Positions 1 through 8,565 of a stretch of 64,000 bases of DNA are shown one piece after another (position 1 is the stretch's first letter; every line of letters begins with the position of its first letter). Below the pieces are notes generated by a model. It was not told where the DNA came from. It saw only the letters and a program-made list of their open reading frames with translations, and made no database searches. The translations under genes and the position numbers were made by a program. The stretch comes from Haloarcula salinisoli (GTDB lineage: Archaea > Halobacteriota > Halobacteria > Halobacteriales > Haloarculaceae), in assembly GCF_019599405.1 (NCBI RefSeq), contig NZ_RKLQ01000002.1, positions 1,121,677 through 1,185,676 of the forward strand, written 5' to 3'.

Positions 1-213
1 TCCGCGGCTTCGCCGCGTGGCTCGGGAGAGCTTCGCTCTCCCCGTGACGCAAGCACGCGAAGCGCGCGCAGCGAGTCGCGGGTCGCGAGGGACCGGAGGT
101 CCCTCGTCTTGGTGAGCGGGCCTACGGCCCGCGAACCAAAGCCGATAGCTCGGGGGCTTTCTGACTGTTCGCTGTGCCGTTGTCAATCGTTGCTAGCGGG
201 GCTTTCTGGCTGT
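1..213. repeat. Hairpin-cassette repeat element A (right part, cut by window edge)
   Basis: Noncoding GC-rich DNA packed with perfect hairpins: arms at 3-8/12-17, 24-31/35-42, 86-94/98-106 and 116-122/126-132, each with a 3-nt loop. It ends in the family's terminal motif twice: GGGGGCTTTCTGACTGTTCGC-like sequence from 152 and GCGGGGCTTTCTGGCTGT at 196-213, with the CTTTCTG cores exactly 45 bp apart. The left terminus lies outside the window. Related elements lie at about 8.57, 32.9, 40.2, 56.15 and 63.1 kb. The boundary and mobility are inferred from the shared termini. Confidence 0.75.
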
Positions 214-262
214 TAGAGCTACAATTCGCTCAGGTGAACACCACTGGTGGGACCCCGATAGG

Positions 263-288
263 CTTAAGTCAGTGTGCAGATTTGTACA
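263..288 (+). promoter_or_regulatory. Possible trp operon promoter with TGTACA box
   Basis: A weak TATA-like CTTAAG at 263-268 would place transcription start near 292, about 30 nt before the trpD ATG. The palindrome TGTACA at 283-288 lies between them. TGTACA is the core of the TRP box bound by TrpY in Methanothermobacter; whether a TrpY-type repressor acts here is inference, and the site is short enough to occur by chance. Confidence 0.3.
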
Positions 289-320
289 TCACAACACGAA
301 AAAGACCATTGGTGACCACT

Positions 321-1316
321 ATGCAGGCATACATCGAGCGCGTTACTGACGGCGAGGACCTGACACAGGACGAGGCACGCGAGGTCGCGACGCTCGTCTT
401 CGAAGACGCCACCGAGGCCCAGATTGGAGCGCTGCTGTCGGCGCTGCGGGCCAAGGGGGAGACAGAGGCCGAGATAGCGGGCTTCGCCCAGGGGATGCGT
501 GACGCGGCCCGGACCATCCAGCCAGACCGCGAGGGGCTGGTCGACACCTGTGGGACGGGCGGGGACGACTACAACACGATCAACGTCTCGACGACGAGCG
601 CTATCGTCGCGGCGGGGGCGGGCGTCCCCATCGCGAAACACGGCAACTACTCGGTCTCCTCGTCGTCGGGCAGCGCCGACGTGCTGGAGGTCGCCGGGGT
701 CGACGTCGACGCGGAGCCGCCGGCCGTCGAGGCGCGCATCGAGCGGGACGGTATCGGGTTCATGCTCGCGCCCGTCTTCCACCCGGCGATGAAGGCCGTC
801 ATCGGCCCGCGCAAGGAACTGGGGATGCGCACCGTCTTCAACATCCTCGGGCCGCTGACGAACCCCGCCGGCGCCGAGGCACAGGTGCTCGGGGTGTACG
901 ACCCCGACCTCGTCCCGGTGCTCGCCGAGGCGCTGGCTCGTCTGGAGACCGAGCGAGCGCTCGTCGTCCACGGGAGCGGGCTGGACGAGATAGCCATCCA
1001 CGACGAGACCACCGTCGCGGAGGTCACCGGTGACTCCATCTCGGAGTACACCATCACGCCCGCTGACATGGGGCTCGAACAACACGACATCGACGCCGTC
1101 GCCGGCGGCTCGCCGGAGGCAAACGCCGAGGACCTCCGGGGTATCGTCTCCGGCGAGGTCACCGGCGCGAAGCGTGACATCATCCTCGCGAACGCGGGCG
1201 CGGCCATCTACGTCGCGGGCGTCGCCGAGAGCCACGAGGCGGGGGTCGAGCACGCCCGAGCGGCCATCGAGTCGGGCGACGCCGCCGCGAAGCTGGAGGA
1301 CCTGATCGGGGAATGA
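321..1316 (+). CDS. trpD: Anthranilate phosphoribosyltransferase TrpD
   Basis: Transfers the phosphoribosyl group of PRPP to anthranilate, the second committed step of tryptophan synthesis, in the cytoplasm. The 331-residue product has the usual family length. The PRPP loop GTGGD, the NVSTTSA stretch, KHGNYSVSS and the FNILGPLTNPA motif are all present, so the enzyme looks intact. The ATG at 321 was chosen over an upstream in-frame ATG at 174 because the extra 49 residues would read out of repeat element A and do not resemble the family. The gene heads a tightly coupled trpDFEG operon: its stop overlaps the trpF start in ATGA. Confidence 0.97.
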   Translation: MQAYIERVTDGEDLTQDEAREVATLVFEDATEAQIGALLSALRAKGETEAEIAGFAQGMRDAARTIQPDREGLVDTCGTGGDDYNTINVSTTSAIVAAGAGVPIAKHGNYSVSSSSGSADVLEVAGVDVDAEPPAVEARIERDGIGFMLAPVFHPAMKAVIGPRKELGMRTVFNILGPLTNPAGAEAQVLGVYDPDLVPVLAEALARLETERALVVHGSGLDEIAIHDETTVAEVTGDSISEYTITPADMGLEQHDIDAVAGGSPEANAEDLRGIVSGEVTGAKRDIILANAGAAIYVAGVAESHEAGVEHARAAIESGDAAAKLEDLIGE

Positions 1317-1966
1317 CGCGCGTGAAGATTTGCGGCGTGACGAACGAGGCGGACCGCGACGCCATCGTCGCGGCGGGCGCCGACGCCGTCGGTGTCATCC
1401 ACGGGGTCCCGGTCGAGACGCCCCGAGAGGTCGACGCGGACACCGCCGCGTCGCTCGTCGCCGGCGTGGCGCCACTCGTGACGAGCGTGCTGGTGACCAT
1501 GCCACGGACCGTCCAGCAGGCGGTCAAGCGCGTCGACGAAATCGAGCCCGACGCCGTGCAGATTCACGATGGGCTGGAACCCGCGGAGCTGGGCGCGCTT
1601 GCTCGGCGCGTCACCCAGCAGATAGTCGCCGTGGTCGATGCCGAGGCCGACGATATCGCCGAGTACGCCAACCACGCCGACGCCCTGCTGGTGGACTCGG
1701 TCGACGACGAGGGTGCGGGTGGCACCGGCGAGACCCACGACTGGGAGCGCACGCGTGAGGTTGTGGCCTCGCTCGACGTCCCCGTGATTCTGGCCGGCGG
1801 CCTCACTCCTGAAAACGTCGACGAGGCCGTCCGTACCGTCGGGCCGTTCGCGGTAGATACGGCCAGTGGGGTCGAATCCAGCGGGGGCCAGAAGGACCAC
1901 GACGCGGTCCGTCGGTTCGTCTCGAACGCCACCGCGGCGAACGCTGACACGGGGGTATCGGCGTGA
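1313..1966 (+). CDS. trpF: Phosphoribosylanthranilate isomerase TrpF
   Basis: Catalyses the Amadori rearrangement of phosphoribosylanthranilate to CdRP, the third step of tryptophan synthesis. The 217-residue protein is a TIM barrel with the N-terminal KICGVTN signature (general base Cys7), the ILAGGLTPENV phosphate-binding strand and the C-terminal VDTASGVESS motif carrying the catalytic Asp. It overlaps trpD by 4 bp (ATGA) and trpE by 4 bp (GTGA), so translation of the four genes is probably coupled. No TrpC, TrpA or TrpB lies in the window; those genes must be elsewhere. Confidence 0.95.
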   Translation: MTRVKICGVTNEADRDAIVAAGADAVGVIHGVPVETPREVDADTAASLVAGVAPLVTSVLVTMPRTVQQAVKRVDEIEPDAVQIHDGLEPAELGALARRVTQQIVAVVDAEADDIAEYANHADALLVDSVDDEGAGGTGETHDWERTREVVASLDVPVILAGGLTPENVDEAVRTVGPFAVDTASGVESSGGQKDHDAVRRFVSNATAANADTGVSA

Positions 1967-3597
1967 ACATCGATATCTCCCGCGAGGAGTTCATCGAGCA
2001 CGCCGAGGCCGACCGGCCGGTCGTGGTCCGGGCCGCGGCCGACCTCGACGTCGACCTCGAACCGCTCGCGGCCTACGCCGCGCTCTCAGGGCGGACGAGC
2101 GACGCCACCGAGAGCGACTACACCTTCCTGCTGGAGAGCGCCGAGAAGGTCGCCTCCAGCGACCCGGACGGGGCTTTCGCCCCCGAGACGGACGACCGCC
2201 ACGCCCGGTTTTCCTTCGTCGGCTACGACCCGCGAGCGGTCGTCACCGTCACCGGCGATGAAAGCGAGGTCGAGGTCTTCGACGACCGTTACGCGGACCT
2301 CGTGACCACCGACGGCGGCGACGTCGTCGACGACCTCCGGGCGGCGATGCCCGACGTCGAACTGCGCGGGTTCCCCGAGATGGACCGCCAGCATCTGGAC
2401 GGCGGGCTCGTGGGCTTTCTGGCCTACGACGCCGTCTACGACCTCTGGCTCGACGAGGTCGGGATGGAGCGACCCGACTCCCGGTTCCCGGACGCGCAGT
2501 TCGTCCTGACCACCTCGACGCTGCGCTTCGACCACGCCGAGGGCGCCGTCGAACTCGTGTTCACGCCGGTCGTCCGCGCCGACGAGGACGCCGGGGCCCG
2601 CTACGACGAGCTCGTCGCGGAGGCCGAGCGTGTCGAGACGGCCCTCTCGACGGCCGAGACGCTGTCGACCGGCGGCTTCAGCCGCGAGGCCGAGGTGGCC
2701 GGACCGAAAGACGAGTACGAGGACGCCGTCAGGACGGCCAAGGAGTACGTCCTCTCGGGGGACATCTACCAGGGCGTCATCTCCAGGACCCGGGAGCTGT
2801 ACGGCGACATCGACCCGCTGGGGCTGTACGCGGCGCTGCGGGAGGTCAACCCCTCGCCGTACATGTATCTGCTCGGCCACGACGACCTGAGCATCGTCGG
2901 CGCGAGCCCGGAGACGCTGGTCTCCGTGGCCGGCGACCGCGTCGTCTCGAACCCCATCGCCGGGACGTGCCCACGAGGGAACTCACCCGTCGAGGACCGC
3001 CGGCTGGCCGGCGAGATGCTCGCCGACGGGAAAGAGCGGGCCGAACACACGATGCTTGTCGACCTGGCGCGAAACGACGTCCGACGGGTCTCCGAGGCCG
3101 GCTCCGTTCGGGTCGAGGAGTTCATGAACGTCCTGAAGTACAGCCACGTCCAGCACATCGAGTCCACGGTGACGGGGACGCTCGCGCCGGAGCAAGACGC
3201 CTTCGACGCTGCCCGGGCGACGTTCCCGGCCGGGACCCTCTCCGGGGCGCCCAAGATTCGCTCGATGGAGATAATCGACGAACTGGAGCGCTCGCCCAGA
3301 GGGCCCTACGGCGGCGGCGTCGGCTACTTCGACTGGGGCGGGGACACCGACTTCGCCATCGTCATCCGCTCGGCGACCGTCGAGGAAGGGGTCCCGCTGC
3401 CCGACGACGACGAGCCGGTCCACGACCGAGTGACGGTCCAGGCCGGTGCCGGTATCGTCGCCGATTCGGACCCCGAGAGCGAGTACATCGAGACCGAACA
3501 GAAGATGGACGGCGTGCTGGCGGCCGTCGAGCGTATCGAGCGCGAGGGCGGGGCGGCCGACTCGACCGTCGCCGACGAACCGGAGGTGAGCCGATGA
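1963..3597 (+). CDS. trpE: Anthranilate synthase component I TrpE
   Basis: Converts chorismate to anthranilate using ammonia delivered by TrpG; first and regulated step of the pathway. The 544-residue protein carries the LLES motif at residues 56-59, which in the family forms the tryptophan feedback site, followed by the chorismate-binding domain with GASPETLV, NPIAGTCPRG, the AEHTMLVDLARND stretch and SGAPKIRSMEIIDELE. These catalytic blocks are intact and fit TrpE rather than aminodeoxychorismate or isochorismate synthase. The start is GTG at 1963, overlapping the trpF stop in GTGA; the stop overlaps the trpG ATG in ATGA. Confidence 0.96.
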   Translation: MNIDISREEFIEHAEADRPVVVRAAADLDVDLEPLAAYAALSGRTSDATESDYTFLLESAEKVASSDPDGAFAPETDDRHARFSFVGYDPRAVVTVTGDESEVEVFDDRYADLVTTDGGDVVDDLRAAMPDVELRGFPEMDRQHLDGGLVGFLAYDAVYDLWLDEVGMERPDSRFPDAQFVLTTSTLRFDHAEGAVELVFTPVVRADEDAGARYDELVAEAERVETALSTAETLSTGGFSREAEVAGPKDEYEDAVRTAKEYVLSGDIYQGVISRTRELYGDIDPLGLYAALREVNPSPYMYLLGHDDLSIVGASPETLVSVAGDRVVSNPIAGTCPRGNSPVEDRRLAGEMLADGKERAEHTMLVDLARNDVRRVSEAGSVRVEEFMNVLKYSHVQHIESTVTGTLAPEQDAFDAARATFPAGTLSGAPKIRSMEIIDELERSPRGPYGGGVGYFDWGGDTDFAIVIRSATVEEGVPLPDDDEPVHDRVTVQAGAGIVADSDPESEYIETEQKMDGVLAAVERIEREGGAADSTVADEPEVSR

Positions 3598-4211
3598 GCG
3601 CAGACGCCGCCAGCGAGACGGCGGGGGACCAGCCCCGCGTCCTCTTCGTCGACAACTTCGACTCCTTTACCTACAATCTCGTCGAGTACGTCTCCGAACA
3701 CGCCGAGACCGAGGTCGTCCGGAACACGGCCACGCTCGAGGACGTGCGGGCCTTTGACCCCGACGCCATCGTCATCTCGCCGGGGCCGGGCCACCCCAGG
3801 AACGACCGTGACGTGGGCGTGACGATGGACGTCCTCCGTGAGCTCAGTCCCGACACGCCGACGCTGGGCGTCTGTCTGGGCCTGGAAGCGGCCGTCTACG
3901 CCTACGGCGGCACCGTCGGCCGCGCGCCCGAGCCAATCCACGGGAAAGCGTTCCCTATCGACCACGACGGCGAGGGCGTCTTCGCCGGGCTGGAACAGGG
4001 GTTACAGGGCGGGCGCTACCACTCGCTGGTGGCGACCGAGGTACCCGAGGAGTTCGAGATTTCGGCGACCACCACGACCGAGGACGGGACCGAGCTGGTG
4101 ATGGGTGTCCGTCACCGCGACTACCCCATCGAGGCCGTCCAGTTCCATCCGGAGTCGGTGTTGACGGCCGTCGGTCACGATGTCATCGAGAACTTTCTCG
4201 CTGGGCTCTAG
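3594..4211 (+). CDS. trpG: Anthranilate synthase glutamine amidotransferase TrpG
   Basis: Class I glutamine amidotransferase that releases ammonia from glutamine for TrpE. The 205-residue protein has the oxyanion loop SPGPGHP, the nucleophile Cys94 in LGVCLGLE and the His185/Glu187 pair in QFHPES. The nucleophile elbow reads GVCLGLE rather than the bacterial GVCLGHQ. The start ATG at 3594 overlaps the trpE stop, so it was preferred over in-frame upstream codons that lie in trpE. It is the last gene of the operon; its stop overlaps that of the convergent small membrane gene by 4 bp (CTAG). Confidence 0.95.
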   Translation: MSADAASETAGDQPRVLFVDNFDSFTYNLVEYVSEHAETEVVRNTATLEDVRAFDPDAIVISPGPGHPRNDRDVGVTMDVLRELSPDTPTLGVCLGLEAAVYAYGGTVGRAPEPIHGKAFPIDHDGEGVFAGLEQGLQGGRYHSLVATEVPEEFEISATTTTEDGTELVMGVRHRDYPIEAVQFHPESVLTAVGHDVIENFLAGL

Positions 4212-4396
4212 AGCACACCGAAGCCGAGCAGGCCCAGCAGCCATATCGTCCCGACAACGATGATGCCGATGATGACGAGCCGCCACGCGACCTTCATCAC
4301 CAGGCGGCCGACCAGGAGGACGATAGCTATGAGGATGAGGCCGGCGAGGACTGCCGGAACGGTGCCAATCCCACCGAGTTGCAACAGGCCGAGCAT
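4208..4396 (-). CDS. Small hydrophobic membrane protein
   Basis: Encodes about 62 residues forming two or three hydrophobic segments (residues about 12-30, 38-52 and 52-61) with a positively charged RLVMKVAWR turn between them. No catalytic motif and no family I recognise. The ATG at 4396 is supported by an AT-rich TATA-like AGTATTTG about 28 nt upstream, typical of leaderless haloarchaeal genes; a longer in-frame reading to 4597 begins in non-hydrophobic, low-complexity sequence and was rejected. Convergent with trpG, sharing four bases at the stop codons. Function unknown. Confidence 0.6.
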   Translation of the reverse strand: MLGLLQLGGIGTVPAVLAGLILIAIVLLVGRLVMKVAWRLVIIGIIVVGTIWLLGLLGFGVL

Positions 4397-4985
4397 ACTG
4401 CCTATGACACATAGCGGACACAAATACTTCGTGGCTTCGACAGCGGTAGTATCAAATTTCAGCCAACTGAAACGAACCTGAGAGAGCGTGCTTCGACTCC
4501 CCGCGCTCACGCCGCGAAACGAGCCGCCGTCCGGCCGCTGCTGGGGCGCATCGCAAGACAGCGGTGGTGTAGTCCGATAATCGCCGGACGGCGTCACGTC
4601 TGACGCGGGCTATAACCTTCTATATCGGGGCCCAGTCACCGACAATCTCCACCTGAAACCCCCGCTAGTTTCCACTGGATTTCTCGCTCCCATCGGGCGG
4701 TTAGTGGGGTTCCGATTCCACTTTCACTACGGTCTACTCACCATTAAGAAGTTATCGCCGTTGCTAGTGGTCGTACACGACCAGTCCGTACCGTGCCGTC
4801 GGCATCGCTCACAACCACCGTAGTATCATCTATTTGATAGCTACGGGACCTGACACGAAACTGAGAAAGCAAGCGTTATACCCCATCCATGAATACCTAT
4901 TCGCCGCCAGAAATGACCGGAACTCGGAACACACCAAAACGGGACATCGGCTGCCAGCGGGTCGCAACAGTGGGGAGGACGACGG
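4397..4985. other. Long intergenic region upstream of nrdJ
   Basis: About 590 bp without a convincing gene. It contains the palindromes TTTCAG-CCAA-CTGAAA (4457-4472) and TGGTCGT-AC-ACGACCA (4768-4783), an origin-recognition-box-like motif (4659-4683, listed separately), a TATA-like TTATA at 4876-4880 and a Shine-Dalgarno-like GGAGG at 4974-4978 just before nrdJ. The length is unusual here, where most intergenic gaps are under 150 bp, and suggests regulation of the reductase gene. I saw no cobalamin-riboswitch B12 box. Confidence 0.6.
4659..4683 (-). promoter_or_regulatory. Origin-recognition-box-like motif
   Basis: Read on the minus strand, the sequence is TCCAGTGGAAAC, four bases, then GGGGG. 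This resembles haloarchaeal ORB elements, which combine a TCCAnTGGAAAC dyad with a downstream run of G and are bound by Orc1/Cdc6. No cdc6 gene is in the window and only one good copy is seen, so a replication origin is unlikely; a role in controlling the adjacent ribonucleotide reductase gene is inference. Confidence 0.35.
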
Positions 4986-7900
4986 ATGAGTGACGCGGAG
5001 CTCACCGCCGACGACCTCACACTGCCTATCAAGCGCACCGAGGGGGACACCCTCGAAGACCGGCTGACAGGTAACGCCTACCACAATATCCTGCCCGCAC
5101 GATATCTGCGCAAGGACTCGAACGGGGACCTCGTCGAGGACCCGGAGGACCTCTTCGAGCGCGTCGCGAAGAACATCGCACTCGCCGAGGCCGTTTTCGA
5201 GGCTGACAAGCAGGACCTCGACATCACGGTCACGCCAGACCAGCTGAAGCCCGACCACCCGCGCCGGGACGAGCTCGCCGCCGAGGTCTTCGGCAAGGGG
5301 ACCACAGCGACAGACGACGTCGAGACCACGCTCTCGGTGTACAACGTCAACAAGTTCGCCTACGACACCGTCGTCCCGGAGCTGCCCGACGCCGTTCGGG
5401 ACCACGTCGAGGAGACCGCCGACTCCTTCCAGGACCAGATGGAGTCGCTCTCCTTCATGCCGAACTCGCCGACCCTGATGAACGCCGGCGACGAGCTCCA
5501 GCAGCTGTCGGCGTGTTTCGTCGACTCGCCGGCCGACGACATCGACGACATCCACCAGACCGCCAAGGAAGCAGCACAGGTGTTCCAGTCCGGCGGCGGT
5601 ATGGGCTACGCGTTCTGGAAACTGCGCCCCTATGGCGACCCCGTCGGTTCCACCGGCGGCATCGCCTCGGGCCCCATCACGTTCATGCGGACCTACGACC
5701 AGATGTGTGAGACCATCGCTCAGGGTGGCGCCCGCCGTGGCGCCCAGATGGGTGTCATGCGCGTCTCGCACCCGGACGTCATCCAGTTCATCCACGCCAA
5801 GAACAAGGACGTCTCCCTGGCCGAGACCCTGCGCCTGAACGACCCCGACGACTTCACGCACAACTCCTTTGCCGAAGCCCTCGAAGAGGCCCGCGAACTC
5901 ATCGACGAGGACGGCAAAGTTCCCAAGCACCTCCGCAACGCCGTCGAGGGCCACCTCTCGAATTTCAACATCTCCGTCGGTATCACCGACGACTTCATGG
6001 AGGCCTACAAGAACGGCGAGGACTTTACCTTCACCAACCCGCGCACCGAAGAGCCCCACATCGCCACCGCCGAGACCAAGGAGCTGTACTCGATGTTCGA
6101 TCTCGGCGAGTACGTCGAGGTCGGCGAGGAGCTCTCCATCCCCGCCGAGAAGCTCTTCGAGCGCATCGTCCAGGGCGCCCACGAGAACGGCGAACCGGGC
6201 GTCATCTACCTCGAACGCGTCAACAAGGAGCACTCCTTCGACGTCGAGGAACACCCCGACCACCAGATTCTCGCCACGAACCCGTGTGGCGAGCAGCCCC
6301 TCGAGGAGTACGAGGCCTGTAACCTCGGCCACATCAACCTCTCGACGCTCGCCGCGCTCGACGCCCCCGACTACCGCGTCTGGGCCGACGAGCACGCAGA
6401 CCAGTACGACTCCCAGGAGGCGGCCATCGACGCCTTCCTCGACGAAGCGCTGGACATGGCGGAGCTCGACCACCGCATCGAGCTCGGGACGCGCTTCCTC
6501 GAGAACGTCGTCACGATGTCGGACTTCCCGGTCGAGAAGATAGAGCAGAAGGTCCGCGAGATGCGCAAGATCGGCCTGGGCATCATGGGACTCGCCCAGC
6601 TGTACATCCAGCTCGGCGTCGAGTACGGCTCGCCCGAGGCCAACGAGATCGCCCGCCAGGTGATGCGTCACATCAACCACGGCTCGAAGAAGGCCAGCCG
6701 CGAACTCGCAGAGGACCGTGGCACCTTCGAGGAGTGGGACAACTCCAAGTACGCGAACCCCACGGAGTACCGCGAGTGGTTCGAGAAACAGACCGGCGAG
6801 GACGCCGACGACTGGGCCGAGGGCTTCCCCATCCGCAACCACAACACGACGACCATCGCGCCCACCGGCACCACGTCGATGATCGGTAACACGACGGGTG
6901 GCTGTGAGCCAATCTACAACGTCGCCTACTACAAGAACGTCTCCGACGACGTCCAGGGCGACGAGATGCTCGTCGAGTTCGACGACTACTTCCTCCGGGC
7001 CTTAGAGGACAACGACATCGACGTCGAGGCCGTCAAGGAGGAGGCCGAAGAGCAGATGGCCAACAACGAGTTCGACGGCGTCGACGGGCTCACCACCGTC
7101 CCGGACGCCATCGGCGAGCTGTTCGTCACCACCGGCGACCTCTCGGCGCGTGACCACGCCGGCATCCAGGTCGCCTGCCAGGAGGGCGTCGACTCTGCCA
7201 TCTCGAAGACGGTCAACGCCCCCAACGACTCCACCATCGAGGACGCCGCCGAGGTGTTCCAGTACATCTACGACCACGGCGGCAAGGGCGTCACCTACTA
7301 CCGCGACGGCACCCGAAGCAAGCAGGTGCTGACCACGCGGGCCCAGAACACCGAGTTCTCGGATATGGACACCGAGGAACTGGTCGCCCAGCTCGAAGAG
7401 ATGTTCGGCGGTATCGAGGGCTTCCTCGAGGACGAGGCCGTCCAGGCCGCACTCGACGACTCCGTCCAGGGGATGCTGTCGGCCGCCGACGGCGAGCAAA
7501 GCGAGTTCGCCCGCAAGCGCTCCCGACCCGACGTCCTGCATGGTGTCACCCAGCGCATCGACACCGGCTACGGGAAACTGTACGTCAACATCAACGAGGA
7601 CCCCGAGGCCGAGCGACCGTTCGAGCTCTTTGCCAACATCGGGAACTCCGGTGGCTTCACCGCCTCCTTCACCGAGGCGCTGGCCAAGACCATCTCGACG
7701 GCGCTCCGTTCGGGTGTCGACCCCGAGGAGATCGCCGACGAACTGCAGGGTATCCGGTCGCCGAAGGTCGCCTGGGACAAGGGCGAGCAGATTCAGTCCA
7801 TCCCGGACGCCATCGGCACGGCCCTGCGTCGCTACCTCGACGGCGACGTCGACAAGGCCTACCCGCAGCAGGTCACCTTGGAGGAGACCGCCGAGGAGGA

Positions 7901-8129
7901 GCAGGCCCGCGAGCAGTCCGCCTCTCACCAGACGGACGGCGGGCCACAGGCCGCTGACTCGGGCGCACAGACCGACGCTGGCCCGCAGGCCGACGCGGGC
8001 ACCGACAGCGCCCAGCAGGACCTCATCGACGCCGGCGAGAGCCCGGAGTGTCCCGAGTGTAGCTCGATGTCGCTGTACTACTCGGAAGGCTGCAAGACCT
8101 GCGAGTCCTGTGGCTGGTCCGAGTGCTGA
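4986..8129 (+). CDS. nrdJ: Adenosylcobalamin-dependent (class II) ribonucleoside-diphosphate reductase
   Basis: Reduces ribonucleotides to deoxyribonucleotides with a B12-derived thiyl radical, independent of oxygen. The 1047-residue protein contains the barrel motifs NSPTLMNAG and SACF (Cys177), the GGGMGYAFWKLRP loop, the active-site NPCGEQPLEEYEACNLGHIN block (Cys434, Glu436) and IAPTGTTSMIGNTTGG. Residues about 840-955 form a TSCPD-type domain (GNSGGFTASFTEALAKTIS). A Gln/Ala/Asp-rich linker (about 970-1015) leads to a C-terminal Cys4-type ribbon (CPEC...CKTCESCGWSEC) that probably re-reduces the active site. No intein is present. ATG at 4986 follows a GGAGG ribosome-binding site. Likely the main dNTP source. 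Confidence 0.97.
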   Translation: MSDAELTADDLTLPIKRTEGDTLEDRLTGNAYHNILPARYLRKDSNGDLVEDPEDLFERVAKNIALAEAVFEADKQDLDITVTPDQLKPDHPRRDELAAEVFGKGTTATDDVETTLSVYNVNKFAYDTVVPELPDAVRDHVEETADSFQDQMESLSFMPNSPTLMNAGDELQQLSACFVDSPADDIDDIHQTAKEAAQVFQSGGGMGYAFWKLRPYGDPVGSTGGIASGPITFMRTYDQMCETIAQGGARRGAQMGVMRVSHPDVIQFIHAKNKDVSLAETLRLNDPDDFTHNSFAEALEEARELIDEDGKVPKHLRNAVEGHLSNFNISVGITDDFMEAYKNGEDFTFTNPRTEEPHIATAETKELYSMFDLGEYVEVGEELSIPAEKLFERIVQGAHENGEPGVIYLERVNKEHSFDVEEHPDHQILATNPCGEQPLEEYEACNLGHINLSTLAALDAPDYRVWADEHADQYDSQEAAIDAFLDEALDMAELDHRIELGTRFLENVVTMSDFPVEKIEQKVREMRKIGLGIMGLAQLYIQLGVEYGSPEANEIARQVMRHINHGSKKASRELAEDRGTFEEWDNSKYANPTEYREWFEKQTGEDADDWAEGFPIRNHNTTTIAPTGTTSMIGNTTGGCEPIYNVAYYKNVSDDVQGDEMLVEFDDYFLRALEDNDIDVEAVKEEAEEQMANNEFDGVDGLTTVPDAIGELFVTTGDLSARDHAGIQVACQEGVDSAISKTVNAPNDSTIEDAAEVFQYIYDHGGKGVTYYRDGTRSKQVLTTRAQNTEFSDMDTEELVAQLEEMFGGIEGFLEDEAVQAALDDSVQGMLSAADGEQSEFARKRSRPDVLHGVTQRIDTGYGKLYVNINEDPEAERPFELFANIGNSGGFTASFTEALAKTISTALRSGVDPEEIADELQGIRSPKVAWDKGEQIQSIPDAIGTALRRYLDGDVDKAYPQQVTLEETAEEEQAREQSASHQTDGGPQAADSGAQTDAGPQADAGTDSAQQDLIDAGESPECPECSSMSLYYSEGCKTCESCGWSEC

Positions 8130-8205
8130 GCTGCTGAACTAACTACCGCCGCGGCCAACTGGAGCGTGTGACACCGGAGCCGGGTTTCGCCGTACTGCCC
8201 GCCCG

Positions 8206-8496
8206 TTATTCTATTTCGAGGACTTCGTAGACGCCGTCGACAGTGGTGAAATCGACAGTCGCCTCGATTTCGGCGCCTTCTTCGGCCCCCTCGTCCGAGA
8301 CGAGGGTCACCGGCGTGATGGGGTCGCGTTTGAAAAAGGCGACTACCCGCTCGAAAAAGGACGGCACGCCGCCCTCCCGGCAGACGAGGAGATAGCGCGA
8401 GTCGGCCAGCTCCGCGACGGTCCCGTCGAGTTCGTAGTCGCTTTGCTCCTCCGGCGGGACGACGTGGATGACCTCGCCGGTTATCTCTCTGGGCAT
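8206..8496 (-). CDS. Conserved haloarchaeal protein of unknown function
   Basis: A 96-residue acidic soluble protein. It reads as a small beta-rich domain: strands around GEVIHVV, DGTVAELADSRYLLVCREG and a C-terminal ATVDFTTVDGVYEVLEIE, with a basic amphipathic FFERVVAFFKRDP helix in the middle. No catalytic motif, no signal peptide, no membrane span. It resembles small uncharacterised haloarchaeal families, but I cannot name a function. It lies between nrdJ (convergent, 76 bp gap) and repeat element B, with no co-directional partner. Confidence 0.75.
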   Translation of the reverse strand: MPREITGEVIHVVPPEEQSDYELDGTVAELADSRYLLVCREGGVPSFFERVVAFFKRDPITPVTLVSDEGAEEGAEIEATVDFTTVDGVYEVLEIE

Positions 8497-8565
8497 ACGC
8501 TATCGTCGGCGTCGAGGCGGATGGGTGTTTCCTGTTTGGGTCGTCGTTGGATTTGATTGTGTGAA

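Noticed and set aside
4659-4683. A replication origin next to nrdJ.
   Set aside because: Only one ORB-like motif, no cdc6/orc gene and no clear AT-rich unwinding region.
4397-4985. A cobalamin riboswitch upstream of the B12-dependent reductase.
   Set aside because: No B12-box or conserved core seen; these riboswitches are not typical of archaea.
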